DNA of 64,000 nucleotides from Enterococcus gallinarum NBRC 100675. Lineage in GTDB: Bacteria > Bacillota > Bacilli > Lactobacillales > Enterococcaceae. Both the position numbers and the translations under genes were made by a program. This document shows, one piece after another, positions 7,919 through 17,067 of this stretch (within the stretch, counting starts at the first letter, position 1; each line of letters begins with the position of its first letter). Under the pieces are notes generated by a model. The model did not search any database and was not told where the DNA came from. It was given only the letters and a program-made list of their open reading frames with translations. The stretch covers positions 1 to 64,000 of the forward strand of contig NZ_BCQE01000018.1 in the NCBI RefSeq assembly GCF_001544275.1, read 5' to 3'.

Positions 7919-8845
7919 TTATTTTCTAAATAAATTCATCGCCATGTGCATCATACCCATACCGCCACCTTGACGAACTCTTGTTGAATACCACATATTT
8001 TGTAACGCACTCGGTGTTTTTATTAACAACAATGCACAACCAATCATGACCATGAAATTTCCTATCGAAATCTTTTCGCCCAATAACAAATACAAAAGCA
8101 CGCCATATAAAATCAGTTTGACCAACATCGTTAACGTTTGCGATAACAATTCTTTGATCCAAATCGAAAAATAATTTTGTTCGTCAGTCAGTAAGGACAA
8201 TGCGACAAAAGGCGTTAACATCGTCAATACTAAAAAATCTGCGTAGAATACGCAGATTGAAACAAAGTATTTCGCAATGGAATACGCAAAAAAGACAAAC
8301 AAAATAAAAAGGATCACTGCTGGCAACTGGCCTCCAGAAAAAAATCCTGAAATGATCGTGTTAGTCAGCTTCGATCCTAGTGTATCGATATCGATTGTTT
8401 TAATTACATCTTGAATGACGTATTCTCCTAATGGCGTGACGATTTTAGTAATAAAAAATTTCAACACCCAAGGAAGAATGGCTAATCCAATGGCAGAATA
8501 AATGATTCGTTCTACTACTTTTGCGGCTAGGGCTTCTCCGCTTCCATTAGAGGCTTGTATCTGTGCCTCGATAACTTTGTATAACACAATGCAAATCGCA
8601 AAAGTGGTCGTTGTCACGGTAAATACATTGGTAATCGTAGAAATTACTGAAATATTTGGAATATCGAACGTTACTTTATTGGCAAGATTCAATGCCCCTT
8701 CTAATAAATCTGTTCCCCAACTGCCTAATAACGTGTCAATGGGGTGAAGAGCCGCATCGACGCTTTCCTTCACCCCATTGACGATATCACCTATTTTATC
8801 AACCGTTGCATTTGCTGCATCTTTAATCGCTTGTCCAAAATCCAT
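7919..8845 (-). CDS. VirB6-like polytopic channel protein (TrsL/PrgH-like)
   Basis: This 308-aa protein has an amphipathic N-terminus (ATVDKIGDIVNGVKESVDAA), about six membrane segments and a short basic Gly/Met-rich tail (GGGMGMMHMAMNLFRK). This is the layout of VirB6/TrbL/PrgH proteins that form the inner-membrane core of Gram-positive type IV secretion. Its ATG overlaps the stop of the upstream gene (TAATG), which shows translational coupling. Confidence 0.75.
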   Translation of the reverse strand: MDFGQAIKDAANATVDKIGDIVNGVKESVDAALHPIDTLLGSWGTDLLEGALNLANKVTFDIPNISVISTITNVFTVTTTTFAICIVLYKVIEAQIQASNGSGEALAAKVVERIIYSAIGLAILPWVLKFFITKIVTPLGEYVIQDVIKTIDIDTLGSKLTNTIISGFFSGGQLPAVILFILFVFFAYSIAKYFVSICVFYADFLVLTMLTPFVALSLLTDEQNYFSIWIKELLSQTLTMLVKLILYGVLLYLLLGEKISIGNFMVMIGCALLLIKTPSALQNMWYSTRVRQGGGMGMMHMAMNLFRK

Positions 8846-9717
8846 TACTTAGTTCCTCCCATCGTACCAGTCATTTGCCAGAAGCCAAGTTTTTCGTTAT
8901 ATTGCATTACTACGAACACTCCCCCTATATTTTCAATGTGTTTTTCATCGTTTGAAGTTAAAACACTAATCACTTCATAAGAAATATCGTTATCCCAATC
9001 AATTGATGTTAATAGACTACCTAATTTTTCATCATGTTGCCATTTACCTCTCCAATCAGACCATCCATAAGGAAAATCATTGCACAATACAATTTTAGTA
9101 TTCTTATTTTCTTTCTCTGTATCAAACAACCAAGTGATTAACCAATTTTCATCATCACCTTCATACGTCCACGTCAATCCTTTTTCTGGATCAATGGTTA
9201 ATGGATTCGCATTTAATGCCTGACTTAAAGAACTGTAATAGCTATCTGATAATAACGTGCCAAACTTGTCTTTCATGTTCGTAACTAATTTTTCTTGTAA
9301 GTCATACGGACTTGTACCACTGGGATTTTCTAACAATTCTTCATTGATTTCTAGAATTGGCGTATCATTTTTAAACGAAGTGTACCAGTTTTTAAATGCT
9401 GCTGTAGCTTCATCTGCTCGTTCTTTGGCACTTAACTTTAATAAATGATCTGCTCCCATATCAACAGTAGTTTCAGTTGTTTTTTCTTGTTGATTGGTTT
9501 CTTCTTTCGTAGAAGAAACCACGGTAGAGGAAGCTTGTGGTTGATTTTTATTGTGAAAATAAAGCAATCCTGCTCCCAGAGCCAAAACGAATGTTGCTAG
9601 AACACCAATCACGACATGTAAGACTTGTCGGCTATGTTCCAATTTCTTCACCGCTTCTGTTGGTTGGATTCCCTTCTCTTCTAATTCTTTCTCTACACGA
9701 CGATCAAAAATTTTCAC
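8845..9717 (-). CDS. bitopic transfer protein with an outside domain
   Basis: The protein has 290 aa. A short basic inside segment is followed by one membrane helix (about 34-54, VIGVLATFVLALGAGLLYF), a Ser/Thr/Glu linker and a Trp-rich outside domain. Size and topology recall VirB8-like PrgL of pCF10, but no diagnostic motif was seen. It sits between the coupling ATPase and the VirB6-like gene and is coupled to both, so it is probably a structural part of the channel. Confidence 0.55.
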   Translation of the reverse strand: MKIFDRRVEKELEEKGIQPTEAVKKLEHSRQVLHVVIGVLATFVLALGAGLLYFHNKNQPQASSTVVSSTKEETNQQEKTTETTVDMGADHLLKLSAKERADEATAAFKNWYTSFKNDTPILEINEELLENPSGTSPYDLQEKLVTNMKDKFGTLLSDSYYSSLSQALNANPLTIDPEKGLTWTYEGDDENWLITWLFDTEKENKNTKIVLCNDFPYGWSDWRGKWQHDEKLGSLLTSIDWDNDISYEVISVLTSNDEKHIENIGGVFVVMQYNEKLGFWQMTGTMGGTK

Positions 9718-9720
9718 CGC

Positions 9721-11274
9721 TTACTCGCCTTCTTTCCTTAATTCTTTTTCTAATTCGTCAGTCATTGTTTTGATTTGTTGACTATGTTGAATTAGCACTT
9801 CTCGCGCTTGCATGTATTGTCGATCCAAGTATTTCTGATACGCTTTCGCTCCTGGTGTTTGAATCGGCCGATAATCTTGTTGTGACACACGATAAGCAGA
9901 CAATAGATCCCCATATACTTCGAATTGAGGAACTTTAAACATCAAAAATGGTTTTCCTTGAATCACAACAATACTACGACGCCCACCGTCTAAATTTTGC
10001 AGATTGATAATTTCGCCTTCTGTCATTAGATCTCTTCCTGCAAAATTAAAATTGTCTGACCGTGTACTGCTTCGGTGTTGGGCAGAAGCAGTAGGAAGAT
10101 TCCGGCTGGTTCCTTGGGTATGGATTTTCACGGTCGTTTTTCCTAATAGTTCTGAAAAATAACGTGCAGTTTCCTTTTCAACCCCTCCTAAACATATCCG
10201 TATCGCATGATTACCGATAATCGCTTCGGCAGTTTCCTTGCCATATAATTTTACCAACTGCGGAATCGATTGTAAAATAGTACTAACAGAAATCCCATAC
10301 CCTCGACAAGTCGCCAAAAAGTTTTCATATGTTGGAAAATAACCTAAATTAACAAGCTCATCTAACAATAGAACCAACGGATTCGGTAGCTTTGCATGGT
10401 GTAGATCTCCGAATCGGAAAAGTTCATTGAACATTTGTTGAAAGAATAGATTGACCAAACCGTCCCAAGTACGATCTAATGGCGAAATCAAAACATATAA
10501 CGCGATTTTTTCTTTTCCTAGTTCCTCAAACAAGAAGTCATTTCTGCTTGTCATTCTTGCTACATCTGCGTCTAAGTAATCCGTCAACGTTGTCAACAAA
10601 CTAATCAGAATATTCGAACGAACTTCGCTTTCTGCCTTTTGAAAGCCAAGTCGATAGCTCCGCTTGGCTGGGTGTCCTTCTGGAAGCTGTTCAAACTGCT
10701 GATCCAATTCAGAAACGCCTTCTTCATTATGTCGTGGATCATAGGCTTCTAAGAAGTCCAAAATACTTTCTATCGTGCGGGCGGAAGGTTCAAATTCATA
10801 ATAGACATACTGAATCAACGAATTTAATAGACTTTGTTGGACATTGAACCAAAAATCTTTCTTCTTTGGATCATTTTTTGCAGAAACAATGACATTCGCA
10901 ATCATATTGGTATCGGTTGGCTTACGAATATACGCCAATGGATTATAACAAGAACTGATGGCTAAATCTTTGAAATTCATCATAATTACTTTGTAGCCTT
11001 GTTTTCGTTTGATCTCACTCGTTAATTCATAAACTTCCCCTTTGGGATCAGTCGTTACAATCGAACTTTTTCGGTTATTTACGACATTTGTTAAAATGTA
11101 ACTTTGTGTTTTAAAACTACCTGGACCACCAACCACGAATACATTTCGGTTACTAATTTTGCTTTTCTCGTGCTGAATGACATATTTTCCACTAGGCATT
11201 TTCCCCAATAACAATCCATCAGAATAGTTTGTAAAAAAGGGAATTTTTTCAGCGAGGTTTAGCATTTTTTTCAC
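9721..11274 (-). CDS. VirD4/TrsK-type coupling ATPase, soluble part
   Basis: The 517-aa protein carries a Walker A (GGPGSFKTQS, about residue 48) and a Walker B (LLLDELVNLG, about 303), followed by the conserved RGYGISVSTILQSIPQL region. It lacks the usual N-terminal membrane helices; those are on the overlapping upstream ORF (11249-11707). The start is GTG at 11274 or ATG at 11265, inside GTG-A7-TG, with only weak ribosome-site support. Its job is to recruit the relaxase-DNA complex to the channel. In pSK41/pGO1 systems TrsJ and TrsK also lie side by side, so the split may be natural. Confidence 0.85.
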   Translation of the reverse strand: MKKMLNLAEKIPFFTNYSDGLLLGKMPSGKYVIQHEKSKISNRNVFVVGGPGSFKTQSYILTNVVNNRKSSIVTTDPKGEVYELTSEIKRKQGYKVIMMNFKDLAISSCYNPLAYIRKPTDTNMIANVIVSAKNDPKKKDFWFNVQQSLLNSLIQYVYYEFEPSARTIESILDFLEAYDPRHNEEGVSELDQQFEQLPEGHPAKRSYRLGFQKAESEVRSNILISLLTTLTDYLDADVARMTSRNDFLFEELGKEKIALYVLISPLDRTWDGLVNLFFQQMFNELFRFGDLHHAKLPNPLVLLLDELVNLGYFPTYENFLATCRGYGISVSTILQSIPQLVKLYGKETAEAIIGNHAIRICLGGVEKETARYFSELLGKTTVKIHTQGTSRNLPTASAQHRSSTRSDNFNFAGRDLMTEGEIINLQNLDGGRRSIVVIQGKPFLMFKVPQFEVYGDLLSAYRVSQQDYRPIQTPGAKAYQKYLDRQYMQAREVLIQHSQQIKTMTDELEKELRKEGE

Positions 11275-11707
11275 CTAATTCCATTGATTTTTCTAAATCT
11301 CTTTTGAGACGCTTGCTACTCTTTCGAAAATGAACATTTTTTGGAGATCTTAATTCTTTATCAATTCCCCAACAAGCACTTCCATGAATAGGCATTGTTC
11401 GCCCAACAACTTGATATCCTGATTCTCTTTTAGGATTCAAATAAAGAATGAGAATGAACAAACCAATGACCTCCATAATGACAAAGACATACCAATATTT
11501 GTTGTTCGGAATTTCTTTGATTTTCTGGAGTGGCTGCTGAAAGGTTTGTTGAATATGCACCAATAGATCTATTGACTTATTCTCAATAATATAAGGTGTT
11601 AATTGATAGCCGACCAATGCAAGTGGGGTAAAAAAGAAAAAATACAATACGAAAAAAAGAATCCCTTTAATTTTTGAACGTCCTTTTTTCTCATCCATTT
11701 GCTTCAC
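11249..11707 (-). CDS. membrane domain of the split coupling protein (TrsJ position)
   Basis: This 152-aa protein has two membrane segments (about 13-34 and 70-88) and then HGSACWG, close to the HGSARW(A/G) motif that follows the membrane part of VirD4 proteins. It ends 26 nt inside the ATPase ORF. Together the two ORFs make a complete VirD4 layout. The frames differ by one base at an A7 run (about 11265-11271), where loss of one A would fuse them into one protein. A natural two-subunit coupling protein, slippage at A7 or a frameshift mutation all fit. Confidence 0.65.
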   Translation of the reverse strand: MKQMDEKKGRSKIKGILFFVLYFFFFTPLALVGYQLTPYIIENKSIDLLVHIQQTFQQPLQKIKEIPNNKYWYVFVIMEVIGLFILILYLNPKRESGYQVVGRTMPIHGSACWGIDKELRSPKNVHFRKSSKRLKRDLEKSMELGEKNAKPR

Positions 11708-12239
11708 TTCCTTCTCTTGAAATTATTTGTCTTTGAACAATTTTTTTCGTGTAAACATCGAATGAAAGAATGTCTGTTTGTGTAAACCTTGTTTCTTCTC
11801 CATTAATTTTTTGAAGAACAGGAACAGAAACAAGATAGCTCAGTCGATTTTCTGCTGATTTTAAAAATGGGACAATTTCAATCTCTTTGGATTGAATCAT
11901 CGACGAGCGAATAATATTTTGTTGCGGTGTTCCTTGTTGCGCTACATCAATTTCTTTTTTTATTTCTGCGTATACAGCTGAATCAGTCCATTGATTTAAT
12001 TTCTCCAAATCAACTGTTTTTGCATTGTCTTGATACGTGTAGAGGGTTCGATAGAAAGAAACAATCGTTGATTCAAATTGTCCTTTTTGTGTCATAGCAG
12101 TTGTTGCTTTCTTTTCTTGAATGGCTAATTTATTTTTTAATTGGTTATTTTCGTACACAAAGTAAGCTGTCGAACAAAAAAATCCCACACTAAAAATTAG
12201 TGTGAGAACAAATAAAAATACTTTAGTTTTATCATACAT
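11691..12239 (-). CDS. bitopic conjugation protein (TrsH position)
   Basis: The protein has 182 aa, with one N-terminal membrane helix (about 7-28), a short coiled part and an outside domain. It overlaps the next gene by 17 nt and follows the SLT-CHAP hydrolase by 5 nt, the place of TrsH in pSK41-like operons. The domain (SFYRTLYTYQDN...) could have a VirB8/NTF2-like fold. The function is not certain. Confidence 0.55.
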   Translation of the reverse strand: MYDKTKVFLFVLTLIFSVGFFCSTAYFVYENNQLKNKLAIQEKKATTAMTQKGQFESTIVSFYRTLYTYQDNAKTVDLEKLNQWTDSAVYAEIKKEIDVAQQGTPQQNIIRSSMIQSKEIEIVPFLKSAENRLSYLVSVPVLQKINGEETRFTQTDILSFDVYTKKIVQRQIISREGSEANG

Positions 12240-12244
12240 CTTGT

Positions 12245-13354
12245 TTATTTCCCTTCTACATAACTTGCAATAGCCGCGATCCCTTTTGGTACGACACGAT
12301 AGGAAACCGTACCACTTCCTGGATTGACAACATTACATTCTGAAATTAATAATGTACCGTCCGAATTGACCACTTCCACAAATGCCACGTGACCATAAAC
12401 TGGACTAGAACCAAATGAGCCTGGAGGAAAAGAAATTGCCGTTCCTACTTTTGGGGTGTTGGTCACTTTATAGCCTAATGCACGCCCTTTTGTTCCCCAT
12501 TCACCACCGTTTCCCATGAAGTCATCGACACGTTTACCAATTTGCGCCATGCGATTGTAAACGTACCAAGTACATTGTCCAAATGGATAACTGCCACTTG
12601 TATTGTAGTTGTGTCCGTCGTATTTAGGATAACGCAACTTGCTCTTGTACTCACTAGGAACTTCTAACACAACAGAACCTGTATTGTTTCCGTTGTTTTG
12701 TACACTTGATCCTCCGCTATCCTCGACGAGATATTGCAATAAATTTGGCACATAAAACATATTTCCGTAGTTATACCGATAGTTATAACCCATTGAAGTT
12801 GAAATAGCATTAATATATGTCACAGTAACTCCAGAAGCCATTTTCTTTGAAAATTCCTTTGCCAATTCAAAAGTGTATTTCCCCCCTCGTTCCTTGACGA
12901 AATGAATAAATCCTCCGCCGTAATTATAAGCTTGGAGTGCTGTATGCAAATCAACTCCTTGAGCTAATGCTCCTTTCACATTTTGAATAAAAAATTTGAC
13001 ACCTTGTTCAATTGAGCGAACAGGGTCTTGAATCGTGTTTGGTGGTAAGCCTAAACTTTCACTGGACTGCATCGGATCACCTCCACGACCTCCAGATTCA
13101 ACTTGCATAAGTGCCAAGATATACGGAACGTATTCTGACCCACCATATTGTTTGGCGTATTTTTCTACCAACGGTTTATATTTCAAAACTTCGGCACTCA
13201 AATTTTGTGTGTCTGTGGCTATTCCTCCATCTTCAATCGACTCTCGATTGAAAATCAGTAGAAAAGACACAATAATGAATACAAAAAAACCAATCACAAC
13301 TTGTATGATTGGTTTTCGATACTGTATGAGTAATTTAACGACGTAAGGATTCAT
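12245..13354 (-). CDS. bifunctional SLT + CHAP cell-wall hydrolase (VirB1/TrsG/PrgK-like)
   Basis: The protein has 369 aa. After an N-terminal membrane segment (about 14-35), a lysozyme/SLT-type domain (about 55-190) shows catalytic Glu in ALMQVESGG and the AYNYGGG motif. A C-terminal CHAP domain (about 245-369) shows the catalytic Cys in FGQCTWYV and His in YGHVAFVE. It should open the peptidoglycan locally for the transfer channel. The two-domain design matches Tn916 Orf14, TrsG and TcpG. Confidence 0.9.
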   Translation of the reverse strand: MNPYVVKLLIQYRKPIIQVVIGFFVFIIVSFLLIFNRESIEDGGIATDTQNLSAEVLKYKPLVEKYAKQYGGSEYVPYILALMQVESGGRGGDPMQSSESLGLPPNTIQDPVRSIEQGVKFFIQNVKGALAQGVDLHTALQAYNYGGGFIHFVKERGGKYTFELAKEFSKKMASGVTVTYINAISTSMGYNYRYNYGNMFYVPNLLQYLVEDSGGSSVQNNGNNTGSVVLEVPSEYKSKLRYPKYDGHNYNTSGSYPFGQCTWYVYNRMAQIGKRVDDFMGNGGEWGTKGRALGYKVTNTPKVGTAISFPPGSFGSSPVYGHVAFVEVVNSDGTLLISECNVVNPGSGTVSYRVVPKGIAAIASYVEGK

Positions 13355-13384
13355 TCGATTCCTCCTTATAGAAATGATCTGTTT

Positions 13385-13715
13385 TTAATCACGAAAATAT
13401 TGGTGCTTCTGAGTCAATTGCTTTGTTAACTGATTGATTTCTTCTTGTATTTCATCGTTGAGCCGATTTAAAAAGCCTAACGACTCTTGATCGCTTTTTG
13501 TTTGTCAGTCAATGAATCGAGTTGATGGTCTTCTACATGCGAAAATCCATTTGATAGTTGTTTTTCTAACTTTTCTGAATGCTTCTGTTTTTCTTTTAAA
13601 TGATTTTTAGATTCTTCCAATAGTTGGAGTTCTCTTTTTTTTACGTTATGAAACTTACTGCAAATACTACTACCGTTGCTATCGGTAGTAGCAATAACAA
13701 TAAAAAATTGTTCAT
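13385..13715 (-). pseudogene. small membrane/coiled-coil tra gene broken by two frameshifts
   Basis: From ATG 13715 the frame gives a membrane helix (MNNFLLLLLLPIATVVVFAV) and stops. A second frame continues with a charged coiled coil (ELQLLEESKNHLKEKQ), and a third ends with LNDEIQEEINQLTKQL and TAA. Breaks lie near an A8 run (about 13642) and near 13490. The original product was about 108 aa. The gene lies between the EssB-like gene and the hydrolase gene, in line with the operon. It could be a true pseudogene or contain assembly errors at homopolymers. Confidence 0.6.
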
Positions 13716-13735
13716 TGTTTGATTTTCTCCTTTTG

Positions 13736-15064
13736 TTATTCCTTTGCTTTTTCTGTCAATAATTCATTATTCTCTTTTAACAACTCGTTTGTTTTGGTTT
13801 TCTTCTGTTCTTCAGACAAACTAGAATCACTGTAAATTTTTTCAAGTTCGTCTGTATTCAGTTGGATCAACGTATCATAGATCGTTGAAACCAATTTTTG
13901 AGGCAATGTAATAGAAGAATTGTCAAGAAATTGTGTACGTATCGTAGTTAAGATACTAGCATCTTCTTGCTCAATGGCTTTTTTCGCAATTAATTCAATC
14001 AAGAACGAATCTGTATCTACTTGCAACAATGGCAATAAATCAGATAAGTCCTTGGTATTTAGAATCGTTTGAACGTCTTCTAAATAGGCACTTCCTGCAA
14101 GAGAAAGTTCGTTGATTTGATCGATTTTTCCTTGCTTATATAACATTTGAGTAATTTCCTTATCCGATTTTTTATCGATTTCATAAGCTTTTTCATATTC
14201 TCCAAGCTGAATATAAATACCAACTTGTTTCTCTTTGGATAGATTCATTTTTTTCATATCCGATTCAATATTTTCACTGTCGCCTTCAATGATTTTATTC
14301 AAAAATTGAACTTCAACCTTATTTTCCTCTTTGACTTGTTTAATAGCTTTTTCTTTGCTTTGGATCAGGAACAAGGTGGTACAAGAATAGAGTAAAATTC
14401 CTGCAACGATCAATGAGGATTTGAACAAACGATTGGTTCGTTTCATCAACTTATCTCTTGATTCTTGTCGTTGAATCTCTTCAAAGTAAACACGCTGTTC
14501 CGTCGTCAAAGAATCCCGAATCAATTGTTCAATTTCTTCAACTGAATGGCACTCAATCACCTGTAATAATAATGGATGATTTTCTTTCTTCACCGTTCGT
14601 TCGATATCCTTCTGATATTTTTCTAAAGAGTATTGACCAAATAAACTACAAATAAACACTTTGATTTGGTCGATCTCTCCCAATCGAGAATAAGGCAATT
14701 CGCCGTAATGATCTGCTTTGTAAATAAACAAAATATCTTTCGTATTTTTTACTAGAATATTTGCCATGTGATAAAAGGTTGGTTCTGTCGGACGTTGGTT
14801 CAAAATCGTTTGAACGATTTCTAGCTTGTAAAAATCCGCAAACTGCCTGTATTGATATAAAGGGCTATAATCGTTAGGACACGCGTAGAGTATCTCTAAT
14901 TTCTTGTCTTTAAAGGTCATTTCTTCGATTTCTAAAAAGCCGTCTACGGATTCTTCAATATCAAAGATATGCTCTTGTTTCGGTAATACTTTTTCATTGA
15001 TTTGAATCAAGACCGTTTCTTTCTGATAATAAACTTGTAGTTGATCGATTAATCGATAACGCAT
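13736..15064 (-). CDS. EssB/YukC-like bitopic transfer protein (TrsF position)
   Basis: The protein has 442 aa. A soluble N-terminal domain of about 210 residues is followed by one membrane helix (about 217-236, SSLIVAGILLYSCTTLFL) and a helical outside part with acidic repeats. This order and length resemble the type VII secretion protein EssB/YukC, a pseudokinase-TM-helical protein. In the pSK41 order this is the TrsF place, after VirB4. The EssB resemblance is by architecture only and needs profile comparison. It is probably a scaffold next to the VirB4 ATPase. Confidence 0.55.
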   Translation of the reverse strand: MRYRLIDQLQVYYQKETVLIQINEKVLPKQEHIFDIEESVDGFLEIEEMTFKDKKLEILYACPNDYSPLYQYRQFADFYKLEIVQTILNQRPTEPTFYHMANILVKNTKDILFIYKADHYGELPYSRLGEIDQIKVFICSLFGQYSLEKYQKDIERTVKKENHPLLLQVIECHSVEEIEQLIRDSLTTEQRVYFEEIQRQESRDKLMKRTNRLFKSSLIVAGILLYSCTTLFLIQSKEKAIKQVKEENKVEVQFLNKIIEGDSENIESDMKKMNLSKEKQVGIYIQLGEYEKAYEIDKKSDKEITQMLYKQGKIDQINELSLAGSAYLEDVQTILNTKDLSDLLPLLQVDTDSFLIELIAKKAIEQEDASILTTIRTQFLDNSSITLPQKLVSTIYDTLIQLNTDELEKIYSDSSLSEEQKKTKTNELLKENNELLTEKAKE

Positions 15065-15076
15065 GCGGATTCCTCC

Positions 15077-17044
15077 TTATTGAATTCTTGCCAACCAATT
15101 GATAGATTGCGTAGCTGGTTGTTCGTATTCCTCGGTATAACGCACCGGATTCAATAACCGCAATTCCTCTGGTGTTAATTTCACCGTAAGCTTGGCTCGC
15201 TTGGTTCCATGGAAAATCAAGCCTTCTCCTTGTCGTCTGGCAGTCAAATGGGCAACTTCTTTTCTTGTGAGAGGCAAGCGCAACTCACGAATAATTTCCT
15301 CTGCTTCCGACTCTTCCAACCCAAAGAAGATTTTGGTAAAACTATTTCCAATAATCGCTTTTCCGACATTGTTAGCTGCTTGGAAGATATCCGCAATTTG
15401 TTGCGACGAAGCAGTACAAGCTGCGTTGTATTTCCGGAATCGTTTGTACGCTTGAAAAAAGAAGTCGGCACTCACTTCGTTTTTCAGTAGAAAGTGAAAC
15501 TCGTCTGCATAAACCCACGTGCTGATTTCTGGATGGTTTGTGATATCTTCGAATAGATACTGAAAGGCGTTTAGATACGCAAGGTCTCGTATACCTATCT
15601 CTGTTTGTAAATCTCTCAATGAAAAACAAATCAATGGATTTCTTAAATCAATGTTGGTATATCCATTAAAAATCGTTCGTGTACCGATCGCAAAATCTTC
15701 CAATGCGTCCACAAATGTCTCAATTTTTTCAAATCGACGACGATCTTCTTGTTTTAATGCATGTAAATGCTTGTATAGATCAGAAAAAATAGGAAAGTCT
15801 TCATTCGTTAATTTTTCTAAATTACGTATGTCATAGACTTTTTGATATAGCTTTTTGGCTTCTGTTTTGACAATACTTAGTTGACTATCGGTTAATCTCG
15901 AATCGATCAACGTCAAATAAGGAACTAGGCTGTTTAATTTTTTATTGACCAATCGATCCACTTGTTCCAAAGACAAGGATTGACCAAAAGCATATCCTTC
16001 GTAATTCTCTATATAGTTATCGTACGCTTCATCCGTTGAAAAGGCACTCCGTTCTTTGTCTGGCAGTTGGTTTGAGAAAATCTGAAATGGATTGATTCTT
16101 ATATCACTCATTGAGGATAATGGAATCACTTCGCCACCAAATAACTTTACACGTTCGACTTGTTCGTCTTCTGGATCAAAAAGAATCATTCGTTGTTGTA
16201 ACTTCTTGGAATTGTCCGCAAACGCGAGTTTTTTCATCCAGTCACTATTGATGTAGGTTGTTTTCCCTCCACCAGAAGAACCAAAGATAAATTTGTTTCG
16301 ATTAACGACAACTCGTTTGTTCGTGTAATCAATGGAAATAATATTTTCTGTGTCTTTGTTAACACCTTCAATCATCATATTCTCCGTAAACACACTTAAT
16401 TCATTGTCATCGAATGGAAAAATACTACTTGCACTGATTGAATTTGCAATCGTATACGTATATTCAGGAACTTCGTTTGTTTGTAATGGCAAACAACTCC
16501 AAAAGGCCTCATCAATACGTGTATAAGGTGTGATTGCTTTAATTCCAATTGCCGAACAACAGGTTTCAAACTTATCACACAAAGCATTGAGTCGTTCTTC
16601 GGTTTTCCCTTGAATCAAGGCATACGTGTAGAGATACAAATACGTCGTGTTTTCTTCTAACGCTTGTTCTAATTGCGTTGTGGCGATTCGTAATTCATTT
16701 TTTAATCTTAAAAGTGTCGCAGGATCATACGTCCGTTCAATTTGTGCTTGTTTATTCTTGATCGTTTGATTGTAGAAGTCATTTAAAGAATTTCCGTTTG
16801 CTTTCGTGTAATAATGTGAAAGCGTAATATCTCCGCTTAATTTCCGTAAACGACTAAACCAATTTCCTTTGGGTTTGTTATTGTATTTAGTGATTACATA
16901 CGGTCTACTGTGCTGATTGTCACAAATCACTTTCTCTCGATTAAACTCAAAAATAAATGGCGCAAAATCTGAGACTATCTCTGTATCAATTTCTAAAATA
17001 TCTTGTAATTGTTCTCTTGGAATGTATAAGTTTTGTTCTTTCAT
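15077..17044 (-). CDS. VirB4-type conjugation ATPase (TrsE/PrgJ-like)
   Basis: The 655-aa protein has a Walker A (FGSSGGGKTTYI, about residue 256) and a Walker B (TWVYADEFHFLL, about 508), and the SSQQIADIFQAANNVGKAIIGN region typical of VirB4/TraE. It energises channel assembly and DNA transfer at the membrane. It lies 12 nt upstream of the EssB-like gene in the same operon. The usual N-terminal VirB4 extension is missing, and the preceding TrsD-like gene (17068-17699) may supply it. Confidence 0.9.
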   Translation of the reverse strand: MKEQNLYIPREQLQDILEIDTEIVSDFAPFIFEFNREKVICDNQHSRPYVITKYNNKPKGNWFSRLRKLSGDITLSHYYTKANGNSLNDFYNQTIKNKQAQIERTYDPATLLRLKNELRIATTQLEQALEENTTYLYLYTYALIQGKTEERLNALCDKFETCCSAIGIKAITPYTRIDEAFWSCLPLQTNEVPEYTYTIANSISASSIFPFDDNELSVFTENMMIEGVNKDTENIISIDYTNKRVVVNRNKFIFGSSGGGKTTYINSDWMKKLAFADNSKKLQQRMILFDPEDEQVERVKLFGGEVIPLSSMSDIRINPFQIFSNQLPDKERSAFSTDEAYDNYIENYEGYAFGQSLSLEQVDRLVNKKLNSLVPYLTLIDSRLTDSQLSIVKTEAKKLYQKVYDIRNLEKLTNEDFPIFSDLYKHLHALKQEDRRRFEKIETFVDALEDFAIGTRTIFNGYTNIDLRNPLICFSLRDLQTEIGIRDLAYLNAFQYLFEDITNHPEISTWVYADEFHFLLKNEVSADFFFQAYKRFRKYNAACTASSQQIADIFQAANNVGKAIIGNSFTKIFFGLEESEAEEIIRELRLPLTRKEVAHLTARRQGEGLIFHGTKRAKLTVKLTPEELRLLNPVRYTEEYEQPATQSINWLARIQ

Positions 17045-17067
17045 GTTTTCCCTTCCTATCGCATAGT

